Positions 17,366 through 26,129 of a stretch of 64,000 nt of DNA are shown here, piece after piece (within the stretch, counting starts at the first letter, position 1; each line of letters opens with the position of its first letter). Where the stretch lies: positions 1-64,000 of the forward strand of contig SIBQ01000002.1 in NCBI GenBank assembly GCA_009695095.1, in the 5' to 3' direction. The position numbers and the translations under genes were made by a program. Source of the stretch: Lacunisphaera sp. GTDB lineage: Bacteria > Verrucomicrobiota > Verrucomicrobiia > Opitutales > Opitutaceae. Under the pieces are notes generated by a model. It made no database searches and had not been told where the DNA came from. It saw only the letters and a program-made list of their open reading frames with translations.

Positions 17366-17971
17366 CTAGCTCAGTTTCCGGCCGGCCTGTTCCCAAAAGG
17401 CAAGCAGCGCGCGGAAATCCTGCTCCTTGGTGCCGCTGTGAATCACGTAGTCGTAGGTATTGCGCTCCCCCAGCTCCAACGCGGCCGTTTGGAGACGGCG
17501 CGCGATTTCCTCGTCGCTGTCCTTCCCCCGGTATTGCAGCCGCTCGCGCAGCACCTCGAACGAGTCCGGCGCGACAAACACCGTGATGAGCCGGTGGCGC
17601 AACAGCGCTGATTCAACCGCCGCCTCACGGATACTCCGCACCCCTTGTACGTCGATATTCATGACGAGGCTGGTGTGCGGCAACCGGTCGAGCACCGCGG
17701 ACCTGAGCGTGCCATAGCGGAATCTCTGGTGGACATAGGCCCACTCCAGAAACTCCCCCGCGGCCAGTTTCTGATCGAACTGTTTCTCGGACAGGAAATG
17801 GTAGTCGCAATCGGAGACTTCGCCAACACGTGGAGACCGGGTTGTGGCAGTGATGACGCGCTCGAACCCCGGCACTGCGGCCACCAGCCGGTCGCAAAGC
17901 GTGCTTTTGCCCACCCCCGCTGGGCCCGCCAGGATCAGTAGCACGGTCTTCGGCTGGGCGGACGCAGCCAT
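17366..17971 (-). CDS. gmk: Guanylate kinase
   Basis: Phosphorylates GMP to GDP with ATP; essential for nucleotide supply. 201 residues. The P-loop GPAGVGKS is at residues 16-23, and the GMP-binding segment reads TATTRSPRVGEVSDCDYHFLS with the expected Arg, Tyr and Glu/Asp residues. The lid region has RLQYRGKDSDEEIARRL, and NTYDYVIHS is near the C-terminus. It lies in a leftward group with an upstream membrane protein gene 1 base away and the broken MBL gene downstream. Confidence 0.95.
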   Translation of the reverse strand: MAASAQPKTVLLILAGPAGVGKSTLCDRLVAAVPGFERVITATTRSPRVGEVSDCDYHFLSEKQFDQKLAAGEFLEWAYVHQRFRYGTLRSAVLDRLPHTSLVMNIDVQGVRSIREAAVESALLRHRLITVFVAPDSFEVLRERLQYRGKDSDEEIARRLQTAALELGERNTYDYVIHSGTKEQDFRALLAFWEQAGRKLS

Positions 17972-17972
17972 C

Positions 17973-18518
17973 TCAGTAGGTGAAGGCGGCGGCAGACGTC
18001 ACCAGGCCGTAGGTCAGCAGGAGAGCGCCGGCTAGGCGCGCGCGCGAAGGCTGACGGAATAGCCACTCAAAGAAGTCGCGCAGCCGGTAGGGCGCGGCGG
18101 CCAGATACAGTGCCAGCGCCAGCCCGGCATACACGGCCACCACCATCAGCAGTCGCTGTGGGTGCTGGTATTCCATGTAGGCGGCGTAGAGCAGTGGTTC
18201 GGCCACCAGCAGCATCAGTACACACAACCCGCGCACGGCGAGAAAATCCGGTGTGTAAATGAATGCCAGCACGGCCAGCAAGCCAAAACCCGCCTGCACC
18301 GGCATGGGCGACTTGAAGAAAATCAGGTCGGCCTCGCCCAAGTGGGATATGCGCCACAGGAACCACGCTGCGCCCACGCCAAAAAACAGCCAGGCCCCGC
18401 GCGTCGAGCGCGGCAGGGCGCGGGCGAACGAGCTGACCGCGGCGTTGTTCGAGAACAGCAGCGCGCCGAGCAGTGCGATAAACAGGCCGGGCAAAAGTGT
18501 GGCGAGAAAGAGACTCAT
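17973..18518 (-). CDS. Multi-span membrane protein, unknown
   Basis: 181 residues with about six hydrophobic segments (LFLATLLPGLFIALLGALLF, AWLFFGVGAAWFLW, FGLLAVLAFIYT, LCVLMLLVAEPLLYAAY, VVAVYAGLALALYLAA, LAGALLLTYGLVTSAAAF). The start at 18518 is chosen because upstream codons are translated from a dispersed repeat. The next gene, gmk, starts 1 base after its stop, implying coupling. No family recognised; a short polar loop near KSPMPVQ is the only hydrophilic part of note. Confidence 0.75.
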   Translation of the reverse strand: MSLFLATLLPGLFIALLGALLFSNNAAVSSFARALPRSTRGAWLFFGVGAAWFLWRISHLGEADLIFFKSPMPVQAGFGLLAVLAFIYTPDFLAVRGLCVLMLLVAEPLLYAAYMEYQHPQRLLMVVAVYAGLALALYLAAAPYRLRDFFEWLFRQPSRARLAGALLLTYGLVTSAAAFTY

Positions 18519-18534
18519 GAAGAAAGAATACGTC

Positions 18535-18602
18535 CCACGAAACACACGAAATACCCCAAAGGGGAAAGAACCATTTTTCGTGTCTTTTGGTATGTTTCGT
18601 TG
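18535..18602. repeat. Dispersed inverted repeat of the ccacgaaacacacgaa type (imperfect copy)
   Basis: The left arm ccacgaaacacacgaaata (from 18535) faces a right arm ttttcgtgtcttttggtatg followed by tttcgttg (18575-18602). It can fold into an imperfect hairpin. A closer-to-perfect member of the same family is at 36921-36995. It fills the gap between miaB and the next gene. It is not a simple rho-independent terminator because no U-tract follows a strong GC stem. Confidence 0.75.
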
Positions 18603-18606
18603 ACGC

Positions 18607-19968
18607 TCATGACTCCATCCCCGCCAGTTCAAGGGTGCCGTAAAGCACGGCGGTGGACACCCGGTTGATTTTCACCGACACCAGCTCGCCAATCTGGCGC
18701 TCGCTGGCGGCAAAATGCACGACGCGATTCCCCCGGGTGCGGCCGGTGTAACGTAGGCCCTTCCGATCGGGCCCCTCGACCAGCACCTCCAGCGCGGTGC
18801 CGACCAGCAGCGCGTTCCGGCGGGCGGAGTTTTGCGCGAGGATTGTCAACAAGACCTGGTTGCGCGCCTCCTTCACAGTGTCCGGAGTCTGGTCCGCCAG
18901 GTCGCCTGCCGGCGTGCCGCTCCGGATGGAATACTTGAAGATGAATGCCATGTCGTAATTGCAGGCCTCGAACAATTCCCGGGTCTGGGCAAAGTCCTCC
19001 TCGGTTTCACCCGGGAAGCCCACAATGACGTCGGTGGAGAAATACATGTCGGGACGTACAGCGCGGAGGTCGTCGACAATCTGCCGGTAGCGTTCCATGG
19101 TGTAGGGGCGGTTCATGGCTTTCAGGATGCGGTTGGACCCCGATTGGAGCGGCAGGTGCACATATTCGCACAGTTTATCGAGGCGGCCGTAGGCCTCGAT
19201 CAGGTCGGACTTAAATCCGCGCGGGTGCGGCGAAGTGAACCGGATGCGCCGGATGCCCGGGATGGAGTTGATCCGCTCGAGCAATTGGACAAATGGGGTG
19301 ATGCCGCAAGTGTGGACGTAGTCGCGGCGGCCGTAACTGGTGACAATCTGGCCGAGCAGAGTAATCTCGCGTACACCGCGATCCGCCAGCTCTTCGCACT
19401 CGCGCACGATCTCCGCCATCGGGCGTGATCGCTCGTCTCCACGTGTTTTCGGGACTATGCAAAACGAGCAGGCCATGTTGCAGCCCTGCTGGATGGAAAC
19501 ATACGCTGACACCTGCTTTTCCTCGAGCACATGGTCACGGATGGTGTTTTGTGACCCGGACTCCTCGGCGAGATCCACGATGGTTTCACCGATCGGAGCG
19601 CCCGCCGCTTGGGCGGCCCGGAGGTTGTCGAGGTAGTCCGGCACCTGGTAAAATTTATGCGTGCCGATGATCAGGTCCACGTCAGGCAGGCGGTCGAGCA
19701 GTTCAGTGCCGCGGTTTTGCGCCATGCAACCGAGAATACCGAGGATGAAGTCCGGGTTCTTTTTCTTGCGGCTGGCCACGTTGGCGGCCTTGCCGAGGGC
19801 TTTTTGCTCTGCGGCATCGCGCACGCTGCACGTGTTGAGCAGGAGAATGTCGCACTGGCACTCGTCGGGCACCAGGCGGTAGCCCCGGGCCCGCAGCAGG
19901 GCCGCAACGGCCTCGCTGTCGCGCTCGTTCATTTGGCAGCCGTATGTCTTGATATGAACCCGGTTCAT
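18607..19968 (-). CDS. miaB: tRNA-2-methylthio-N6-dimethylallyladenosine synthase
   Basis: Radical-SAM methylthiotransferase that adds a 2-methylthio group to i6A37 of tRNAs reading UNN codons. 453 residues. The N-terminal UPF0004 domain supplies cysteines 11, 47 and 81 for the auxiliary 4Fe-4S cluster, and the radical-SAM motif CNMACSFC follows. VHLPLQSGSNRILKAMNRPYT and FSTDVIVGFPGETEEDF are MiaB hallmarks. The C-terminal TRAM domain starts near LVEGPDRKG. The start at 19968 matches the family start MxxxxIKTYGCQMN. First gene of a leftward group with a membrane protein and gmk. Confidence 0.95.
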   Translation of the reverse strand: MNRVHIKTYGCQMNERDSEAVAALLRARGYRLVPDECQCDILLLNTCSVRDAAEQKALGKAANVASRKKKNPDFILGILGCMAQNRGTELLDRLPDVDLIIGTHKFYQVPDYLDNLRAAQAAGAPIGETIVDLAEESGSQNTIRDHVLEEKQVSAYVSIQQGCNMACSFCIVPKTRGDERSRPMAEIVRECEELADRGVREITLLGQIVTSYGRRDYVHTCGITPFVQLLERINSIPGIRRIRFTSPHPRGFKSDLIEAYGRLDKLCEYVHLPLQSGSNRILKAMNRPYTMERYRQIVDDLRAVRPDMYFSTDVIVGFPGETEEDFAQTRELFEACNYDMAFIFKYSIRSGTPAGDLADQTPDTVKEARNQVLLTILAQNSARRNALLVGTALEVLVEGPDRKGLRYTGRTRGNRVVHFAASERQIGELVSVKINRVSTAVLYGTLELAGMES

Positions 19969-20070
19969 TGGCAGGAGGAGCCTAACTACCCGCCCACCCC
20001 GGTGGGTCAACGCGGGAAACGGGCGTCGCGTGCTTGCCTGCTCCGGTCTGGCCGGCATGCTCAGAGCAAC

Positions 20071-21435
20071 ATGCGCCCGTCTCGCCGTTTCTTTCCAGCC
20101 ATCCTGGTCACGCTGCTGCTGGTGGCTGCCCCGGCCCCGGCGGTGGAACCTGAGGCGCTGGTGCTCATCACCGGCGACCAGCACTCGGCCTACGAGCGCA
20201 CGGCGCAGCTTGTCGCCATCGTGGACCGGCTGAAGAACGAAAACCAAGGGCTGCCACTGGCTATTTTACTCAATGGCGACACGCTCGAATATGGCAACAG
20301 CATCGCCCGCCGCAGCGCGGGCGCGGTGGACTTCTCGATGTTTGCCGCACTGTCCCGCCGCGCCCCAACCATCGTCAATGTCGGCAATCACGAACCGGAA
20401 TTTTACGATCTAGCCGAAACCGTGCAGCGATTGCAAGCGACCGGCGTCATCGTGATCAGCAACATCGTCAACCGCGCCACGGGACTGCCTTTTGCAGTTG
20501 CCTCGACCCGGCTAAAGCTCGGTCGCAAGGAGGCAATCATCGTGGGAGTATCGACAAACGACCTCTCAACTTACCGGATGGCGGTCCGGCCCTCGCTCGG
20601 CCTGGCTAACCCGGTGATATGGGCGAAACAGAATTTTCCGGAGCTGCTGGCGGCAGCGCCGCTCAAAATAATCCTGAGTCATGCAGGACTGACGGCCGAC
20701 CGAGAGATGCTGCCACTTGTGCCGGACGGCACGCTCTTTGCCGGCGCCCACGACCACCTGCGTTTTGTCCAGCCCATGGGCCGGGGCGTATATGTGCACT
20801 CCGGGTCTTGGAATGAATACCTGACGCTCGCGTGGTTGCGTCATGATGCTTCCGGGGCGGAGCACTGGGAGGTGGAACAGATCCGGATTCCGACCGGCGG
20901 TGCGGCCGATGCCGACCTGGCCGCGCGCATCCACGAAACCCAGGCCAAAAATCTCGCCCCGGAAGACATCGCGGCGGTCGGTCACACGACAGTGGCGCGT
21001 TCCCCCGTCGAAGCGGCGCGATTTATGGCGCGGGCGCTCCGCGAGGCCGCTGGGGTGGATGCCGCGTTCATTGGCAATACGACGTTTGGCGCGGGGCTGC
21101 CGGCGGGCGTGGTCACGCAGATTGAGTTCGATGCGTGCGTCCGGTTTGACGGGGCCATTTTCGTGGCGGAAGTGGACGGAGCACGCTTGCAGCAACTGCT
21201 GGCGGAGGCCAACCATGGGCCCGATACGCCTTTCGCGCAACGGCGCGGGGAGTTTTGTTGGGCGGACGGACCGGCAAGAATTGAATCCTCCCGCCGCTAC
21301 CGCATCGCCACCACTGACTGGGGCGCACGCAATAACGGGCGGTATTTCGGAGATCCCGTCATCGTGTGGCAGGAGCGGCCCAGCCTGCGCCTGAAGGCCG
21401 CCGTTCGGGGTGCGCTCAACCCGGGCGGGAAGTAA
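20071..21435 (+). CDS. Secreted 5'-nucleotidase/UshA-like metallophosphatase
   Basis: 454 residues. Signal peptide FFPAILVTLLLVAAPAPA, then a calcineurin-like phosphoesterase domain with GDQHSAY, LNGDTLEYGN, VGNHEPEF, LSHAG and AGAHDHLRF (the metal-binding Asp, His and Asn residues), and a C-terminal 5'-nucleotidase domain with AAFIGNTTFGAGLPAG. The usual first-motif DxH is replaced by D-Q-H. It probably hydrolyses nucleotides or other phosphoesters in the periplasm; exact substrate unknown. Divergent from miaB, 102 bases apart, so both promoters lie there. Intact. Confidence 0.85.
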   Translation: MRPSRRFFPAILVTLLLVAAPAPAVEPEALVLITGDQHSAYERTAQLVAIVDRLKNENQGLPLAILLNGDTLEYGNSIARRSAGAVDFSMFAALSRRAPTIVNVGNHEPEFYDLAETVQRLQATGVIVISNIVNRATGLPFAVASTRLKLGRKEAIIVGVSTNDLSTYRMAVRPSLGLANPVIWAKQNFPELLAAAPLKIILSHAGLTADREMLPLVPDGTLFAGAHDHLRFVQPMGRGVYVHSGSWNEYLTLAWLRHDASGAEHWEVEQIRIPTGGAADADLAARIHETQAKNLAPEDIAAVGHTTVARSPVEAARFMARALREAAGVDAAFIGNTTFGAGLPAGVVTQIEFDACVRFDGAIFVAEVDGARLQQLLAEANHGPDTPFAQRRGEFCWADGPARIESSRRYRIATTDWGARNNGRYFGDPVIVWQERPSLRLKAAVRGALNPGGK

Positions 21436-21474
21436 TTCTGTTGGCAGCACGGTTTTCGCCGTTTTGTTCGTCGC

Positions 21475-22815
21475 ATGGGACTATTCGACCGCTTTGCCGC
21501 TAAAAAACCGGAAGACTCGACGCCACCGGCGGCGGAGAAAAAGCCCACTGCTGGCCAGGTTCTGCCCCAACTGGCGGCGGCGCGGGAGAAACTCAAGGCC
21601 AAGGACCTGCCTGCGGCCGTGACCATTTACGAGGAGGTGCTCGCGGGCGCAGTGGATCGCACCGATGTGCTAGTGACCATCTCGGCCGACTTGGGCACCA
21701 ACGGTCATGTGCAAGAGCTCATTGAGCTGCTGGCCCCGCGTTACGATGTGCAAAAACACGGCCCGGCGGCGGGCATCAATCTCCTGCAGGCCTATCTGGC
21801 GACCCGCAACGCCGAGGCGGCGCAACACCTGCTGGATCTGCTTTTCGCGCTGCAACGACCCGACTTGGAGGCACGGTTGATCGGGTTTTCTAACGCCGTG
21901 GCCGAGCTGTTCGTAACCGATACCGAAGCGGCTCAGATTACGATACCGCAGGCGACCATCAGCCTGATCAGCATCAGCAAGCCCATCTGGTTCTACGGCC
22001 TCGAAGCCGCAGCCCCCCATCTGCTGCCGCGCAAGGAGGGCAAACTGCGCCGGGTGGCCTTCACGCAATGTTCGTTGCCCGGCCTGGATGATGCGGCGGC
22101 GCACGCTGCCCGGCCCGAGGAGGCGCTCGGGCGCCTGAGTCGCGGACTGCCGTTGTGGCTGGCGGAAACTTTTGCTTTTGGCGTGGGCTATGAGGCGGTC
22201 ACGGCTGTGGGCGTGACCAGCGCCAAGCATTATGCCTTGTTTCCGGTCGAATGGGCGGCGGAAAACATCCGCCAGCTCAACGATAGCTCCGAGGGCAAGC
22301 TCGACTACGTGCTGACCGGCGCGTTGCGCAACCGCAACGACGACTTCGAGCTCAGCCTTCGCATCTGGGAGGTGAAAAAATTCCGCGAGCTGAAAACCTT
22401 TAACACCCGCTGGAACCCCGCGTCGGCCGACGAGGAACTGCGGAAATTCCACGAGCTGGTACGCGGCTACATGGAATGGACGGCGATGCCCGCGGGCCAG
22501 GGACTTGCCTACACCACACCCGCCGCACCGTTGGCCCACGTGCATGCACTCGGAACCATGCTCACACAATTCCTCGGCGAGAAAGGGTTGCTGGCGCCCG
22601 AACAATCGATGCCGGACATGGCAGCGCTCCGACATGACGCCCAGACCAACCTGCTGGATCCGTGCGCCCAGCTGGCGCTTGTGTCCGCCTTGCTGCGGCT
22701 AAAGGCGCAGGGCGTTCCACTGGAGCCGGTCGCCTTGGCGAACGCCACCGCTTGGCTTGCCTCGGATCAAGCCCGGGCCGCGGACGCCTCGGCTTTGATC
22801 ATAAAGCTGGCGTGA
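21475..22815 (+). CDS. Uncharacterised 446-aa cytoplasmic protein with TPR-like N-terminus
   Basis: Begins MGLFDRFAAKKPEDS. Residues about 30-120 are helical and TPR-like (LAAAREKLKAKDLPAAVTIYEEVL, HGPAAGINLLQAYLATRN). The central and C-terminal parts have a conserved-looking RRVAFTQCSLPGLDD, PLWLAETFAFGVGYEAV and LDYVLTGALRNRNDDFELSLRIWEV. That last segment resembles a beta-sheet adaptor or sensor but I cannot place it in a family. No signal peptide. Probably a conserved verrucomicrobial protein. Alone between the phosphatase and ompH. Confidence 0.65.
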   Translation: MGLFDRFAAKKPEDSTPPAAEKKPTAGQVLPQLAAAREKLKAKDLPAAVTIYEEVLAGAVDRTDVLVTISADLGTNGHVQELIELLAPRYDVQKHGPAAGINLLQAYLATRNAEAAQHLLDLLFALQRPDLEARLIGFSNAVAELFVTDTEAAQITIPQATISLISISKPIWFYGLEAAAPHLLPRKEGKLRRVAFTQCSLPGLDDAAAHAARPEEALGRLSRGLPLWLAETFAFGVGYEAVTAVGVTSAKHYALFPVEWAAENIRQLNDSSEGKLDYVLTGALRNRNDDFELSLRIWEVKKFRELKTFNTRWNPASADEELRKFHELVRGYMEWTAMPAGQGLAYTTPAAPLAHVHALGTMLTQFLGEKGLLAPEQSMPDMAALRHDAQTNLLDPCAQLALVSALLRLKAQGVPLEPVALANATAWLASDQARAADASALIIKLA

Positions 22816-22843
22816 GTCCCACCGGCGCCCCGGCCAGCGGTGC

Positions 22844-23416
22844 CTACGGGTGCTTGGCGTTGTAGGCGGCAATGAAGTCGACGGTCAAGTCGAGTTCCGG
22901 GCGCGCATCGAGCAGCGCCTCACCCAGCTTGGCCGCATCGAAGAGCATGCTGATATCCCGCTCCTTGGCGAAGGCGCGCAGTGCCTTTGCGATCTCGACC
23001 TCGACCGGCCCCTGCACCTCTTGCTGGCGCTGGTTAAAGGCAGTCTGGGCCTGCTGATGCTTCGATTCCAGTTCCTGCTGCAGGCGCAGGCCCTCGGCCT
23101 GTTTGGCTTCCATGGCCTTGGCGTTGGCCACCGGGGCGGTGCTAAGCTTATTTAACTCGGCCGACAGGGTGCGGAGTTTTTCATTCAGCAGGGATAACTC
23201 GCTTTGCCTGATGCTGAATTCCAGTTCAAGGGACTGAATGGCTTTCACCAGCTGCTTGATGCCGGTGCCATCGGCCCCAAGGGCAGCTCTGTTGATATAG
23301 GCCACGCGGGCGGTTTCCACGGCCTTGACCACGGGGGTTTTGGCCGGCTGCGCCGACAGCGGGGCGGCAAAAGCGGCGATCAGCAGGGAAAGGAGGAATA
23401 GACGGGGGAATTTCAT
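22844..23416 (-). CDS. OmpH/Skp-family periplasmic chaperone
   Basis: 190 residues: signal peptide (LFLLSLLIAAFAAPLSAQ), a conserved VAYINRAALG start typical of OmpH-like proteins, and a long coiled-coil (about 60-150) rich in Gln, Glu and Lys, ending in FIAAYNAKHP. Skp trimers grip unfolded outer-membrane proteins in the periplasm. The usual neighbours bamA and lpxD are not here, so a Skp role is inferred from sequence alone. It is separated from rlmN by 46 bases. Confidence 0.8.
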   Translation of the reverse strand: MKFPRLFLLSLLIAAFAAPLSAQPAKTPVVKAVETARVAYINRAALGADGTGIKQLVKAIQSLELEFSIRQSELSLLNEKLRTLSAELNKLSTAPVANAKAMEAKQAEGLRLQQELESKHQQAQTAFNQRQQEVQGPVEVEIAKALRAFAKERDISMLFDAAKLGEALLDARPELDLTVDFIAAYNAKHP

Positions 23417-23462
23417 AGGAAGGAAAGCAGTAGGCGCAGGCGAACGTTTGGCAAAAACTAAA

Positions 23463-24512
23463 TCACGGGGCGGAAGTCGTCAGCTGGCCGCAGCCTGCGG
23501 CGATATCGACCCCCCGGCGCTGCCGCACCGTGCTGGGCAGCCCGTATTCCACGAGGATTTGCTGGAAATGCCGGGCAGCCTCGCGATTGGCGGGAGCGCC
23601 GCCATAGCCGGCGGTGGGGTTCAGCGGGATTAGGTTGACCTGCGCCGGCAGGCCGCGCAGCAGGCGACCGACCGCGTGAGCGGTTTCCGCCGAGTCGTTC
23701 CGGCCCTCGATCAGGGTCCATTCATAGAAAATCCGCCGCCGCTGCTTTGTGCTGTAGTAGCGGCACGCCGCCATCAATTCGTCGAGCGGCCACATTTTAG
23801 CCACCGGCACTAGGGCCGCGCGTTCCGCCTGGGTGGCACCGTGCAGCGAGACCGCGAGATGGACCGGCCGGGCTTCGTCGGCCAGCCGGATTATACCCGG
23901 CACGATGCCGACAGTGCTGAGGGTGATTTTCTTCTGGCCGAGGGCGAGACCGGCGGGGTCGCACAGGATTTCCACCGCTGTCATCACCGCGTCATAGTTG
24001 TGGAGGGGTTCGCCCATGCCCATCAGCACGATGTTGCGCAGGCGCTCTGGTTCGGAGGAGCCGCGCAGCACCCGGTCCACATGCACAGCCTGCGCGACCA
24101 TCTCCCCGGCCGTGAGGTGGCGGGCGAAACCCATCTGGCCGGTCGCGCAAAACACACAGCCCATGGCGCAGCCCGCCTGGCTGCTAAGGCACGCCGTCAC
24201 CCGGCCAGTGTAGCGCATGAGCACGGTCTCGATGCGGCGGTGATCGGCGAGGGCGAGGAGGTATTTGCGGGTGAAGCCGTCGGTGCTGCGGGTCTCGGTT
24301 GCCACGGGCAGCAAGGCAAAGACGAGCGCGGCTTCAGCCTTGGCACGAAAACGTGCGGGCAATTCCGGCATCCTGGACCAGGCGGTGACGCTATCCAGGT
24401 AAACATAGCGCCAGAGCCGCGCGGCATGCACCGGGCTGAATGCCCAGCGCACAGCGAGCTTCCGCAGTTCCTCGAGAGGGAGATCATAGAAATTAGCCGG
24501 CGAAGACGACAT
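23463..24512 (-). CDS. rlmN: 23S rRNA (A2503-C2)/tRNA (A37-C2) methyltransferase
   Basis: Radical-SAM enzyme that methylates C2 of A2503 in 23S rRNA and A37 of some tRNAs. 349 residues. The CxxxCxxC motif is CAMGCVFC within LSSQAGCAMGCVFCATGQMG; LRNIVLMGMGEPLHNYDAV and ITLSTVGIVPGI are diagnostic. Conserved methyl-carrying cysteine is likely in the C-terminal RRGVDIAAGCGQL. The start at 24512 fits the family; longer upstream translation is not conserved-looking. Divergent from the epimerase gene, 67 bases apart. Confidence 0.93.
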   Translation of the reverse strand: MSSSPANFYDLPLEELRKLAVRWAFSPVHAARLWRYVYLDSVTAWSRMPELPARFRAKAEAALVFALLPVATETRSTDGFTRKYLLALADHRRIETVLMRYTGRVTACLSSQAGCAMGCVFCATGQMGFARHLTAGEMVAQAVHVDRVLRGSSEPERLRNIVLMGMGEPLHNYDAVMTAVEILCDPAGLALGQKKITLSTVGIVPGIIRLADEARPVHLAVSLHGATQAERAALVPVAKMWPLDELMAACRYYSTKQRRRIFYEWTLIEGRNDSAETAHAVGRLLRGLPAQVNLIPLNPTAGYGGAPANREAARHFQQILVEYGLPSTVRQRRGVDIAAGCGQLTTSAP

Positions 24513-24579
24513 GAACAGTTGAACCAAAGTAAAAGTACGAGGATTTGCCACAAGCGTCCATTTTCCCCATCGTTCAGGC

Positions 24580-25500
24580 ATGGTGAAAAAAGTAATCCTG
24601 GCCGGCGGCAGGGGTTTTCTCGGGCAGGCTCTGGCCCACGCGCTGGCCGCGGAAGGCCGGGAGGTCGTGGTGCTCAGCCGCGATCCGCACAACGGCACGC
24701 CCTTCCGCGAGGTGCTCTGGAACGGCGAGACCGGCGGGGCGTGGGCGGCGGAACTCGAAGGAGCGGCGGCGCTGGTGAACCTGGCCGGCCGCAGCATCAA
24801 CTGCGTCCACACCATGGAGCACAACCGCGAGATTGTGGACTCGCGGCTCAACGCCGTGCGCGCGCTGGCCAAGGGCTGGAAGTGCGCGAAAAACCCGCCG
24901 CGGGTCTGGGTGCAGTGCAGCGCCACGGGTTTTTATGGCAATGCCGGCGACCGGTTCTGCGAGGAGACGCTGCCGCCCGGCCCGGGCTTCCTGGCCGAGG
25001 TCTGCCGGCTGTGGGAGGAGGCCTTCGCGGCGCTCAAGCTGCCGGACGTGCGGCGGGTGGTGCTGCGACTCGGCCCCGTGCTTGACCGGCAGACCGGGCC
25101 GTTCCCCGCGCTGCTCGGGCTGGCGCGGAAGTTCCTAGGCGGCGCGGCCGGCAGCGGCCGGCAATTCATGAGCTGGGTGCACCGGGACGACGCGGTGGCG
25201 ATGCTCGCCGCCGCCGTCGCGCAGCCGGAACTGGCCGGCACCTACAACGCGTGCGCACCGGGCCCGGTGACCAATACGGAATTCATGCGCGAGCTGCGCG
25301 CGGCCATGGGGCGGCCGTGGTGCCCGCCGGCGCCAGAGTTTGTCGTCCGGTTCGTGGCGGAGAACCATTTTCACACCGACGGCAACCTGGCGCTGCACGG
25401 TCAGCGATGCGCGCCGCAAAAACTCCTCGCGGCCGGGTTCAAGTTCAGACATCCCGTGGTCGGCGGCGCGATCCGCGACCTGACTTTCAAGGAATTCTGA
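24580..25500 (+). CDS. TIGR01777-family NAD(P)-dependent epimerase
   Basis: 306 residues, extended short-chain dehydrogenase fold with the Rossmann motif GGRGFLG near the start (usually GGTGFIG). NLAGRSINC, SATGFYGNAGDRFCEE, FMSWVHRDDAVAML and a C-terminal DUF1731 segment (LAAGFKFRHPVV) are the signs of the SDR39U1/YfcH group. These are annotated as sugar-nucleotide epimerases but their substrates are not established. The SDR tyrosine-lysine pair is altered in this group. Intact, followed by marC after 41 bases. Confidence 0.85.
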   Translation: MVKKVILAGGRGFLGQALAHALAAEGREVVVLSRDPHNGTPFREVLWNGETGGAWAAELEGAAALVNLAGRSINCVHTMEHNREIVDSRLNAVRALAKGWKCAKNPPRVWVQCSATGFYGNAGDRFCEETLPPGPGFLAEVCRLWEEAFAALKLPDVRRVVLRLGPVLDRQTGPFPALLGLARKFLGGAAGSGRQFMSWVHRDDAVAMLAAAVAQPELAGTYNACAPGPVTNTEFMRELRAAMGRPWCPPAPEFVVRFVAENHFHTDGNLALHGQRCAPQKLLAAGFKFRHPVVGGAIRDLTFKEF

Positions 25501-25541
25501 CGCGGCGTTGCCTTTTGCCCACGCGGCGCCCACCCTCCCAC

Positions 25542-26126
25542 ATGCTCGAATGGCTGACCAGATTTTTGCAGGCGTTCATACCACTGTTCGTGGCCATCGA
25601 TCCCATCGGGCTGGCGGCGATCTTCCTCGGTCTGGGGCAGAGCATTGCGCCGGACCGGCGGCAGAAAATCGCCAGCCAGGCCACGTGGACCGGCGGGCTG
25701 GTGGCGCTGGGTTTCCTCATCCTCGGGCAGAGCGTGTTCAAAGCGCTGGGAATCTCGGTGAGCGACTTCCAGATCGCGGGCGGGCTCATCTTGTTCATCC
25801 TCGCGGCAAAGGACCTCATCTCGTCGTCGGCCGAGCCGGAAAAGCTGCCGGAGGATTTTGGCGTCGTGCCATTGGGCATGCCGCTCATCGCCGGGCCGGC
25901 CTTGATCACCACGCTGCTGGTATTGGCGCAGACGCACGCCATCGGGCTGGTGGTCATCTTGGTGGCGCTGGCGGCAAACCTGGTGCTGGTGGTGCTGGCG
26001 CTGCGCTACAGCAACTGGCTGGGCCGGAAAATCGGCCCGACCGGGCTGCGCGCCATCTCGAAGATCATCTCGATGCTGCTCGCCGCCATCGCGGTGAGCA
26101 TGATCCGCCGCGGGTGGAGCGGCTGA
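25542..26126 (+). CDS. MarC-family integral membrane protein
   Basis: 194 residues with six hydrophobic helices and the MarC opening FLQAFIPLFVAIDPIGLAAIFL. GVVPLGMPLIAGPALITTLLV is the conserved central segment. The name derives from a former, later withdrawn link to antibiotic resistance; the function remains unknown. It lies in the same direction as the epimerase gene and converges with the M20 peptidase gene, whose stop is 3 bases away. Confidence 0.88.
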   Translation: MLEWLTRFLQAFIPLFVAIDPIGLAAIFLGLGQSIAPDRRQKIASQATWTGGLVALGFLILGQSVFKALGISVSDFQIAGGLILFILAAKDLISSSAEPEKLPEDFGVVPLGMPLIAGPALITTLLVLAQTHAIGLVVILVALAANLVLVVLALRYSNWLGRKIGPTGLRAISKIISMLLAAIAVSMIRRGWSG

Positions 26127-26129
26127 GCC

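Noticed and set aside
19609-20070. Long plus-strand open frame upstream of the phosphatase
   Set aside because: It is the reverse of miaB; codon pattern and lack of similarity mark it as a shadow.
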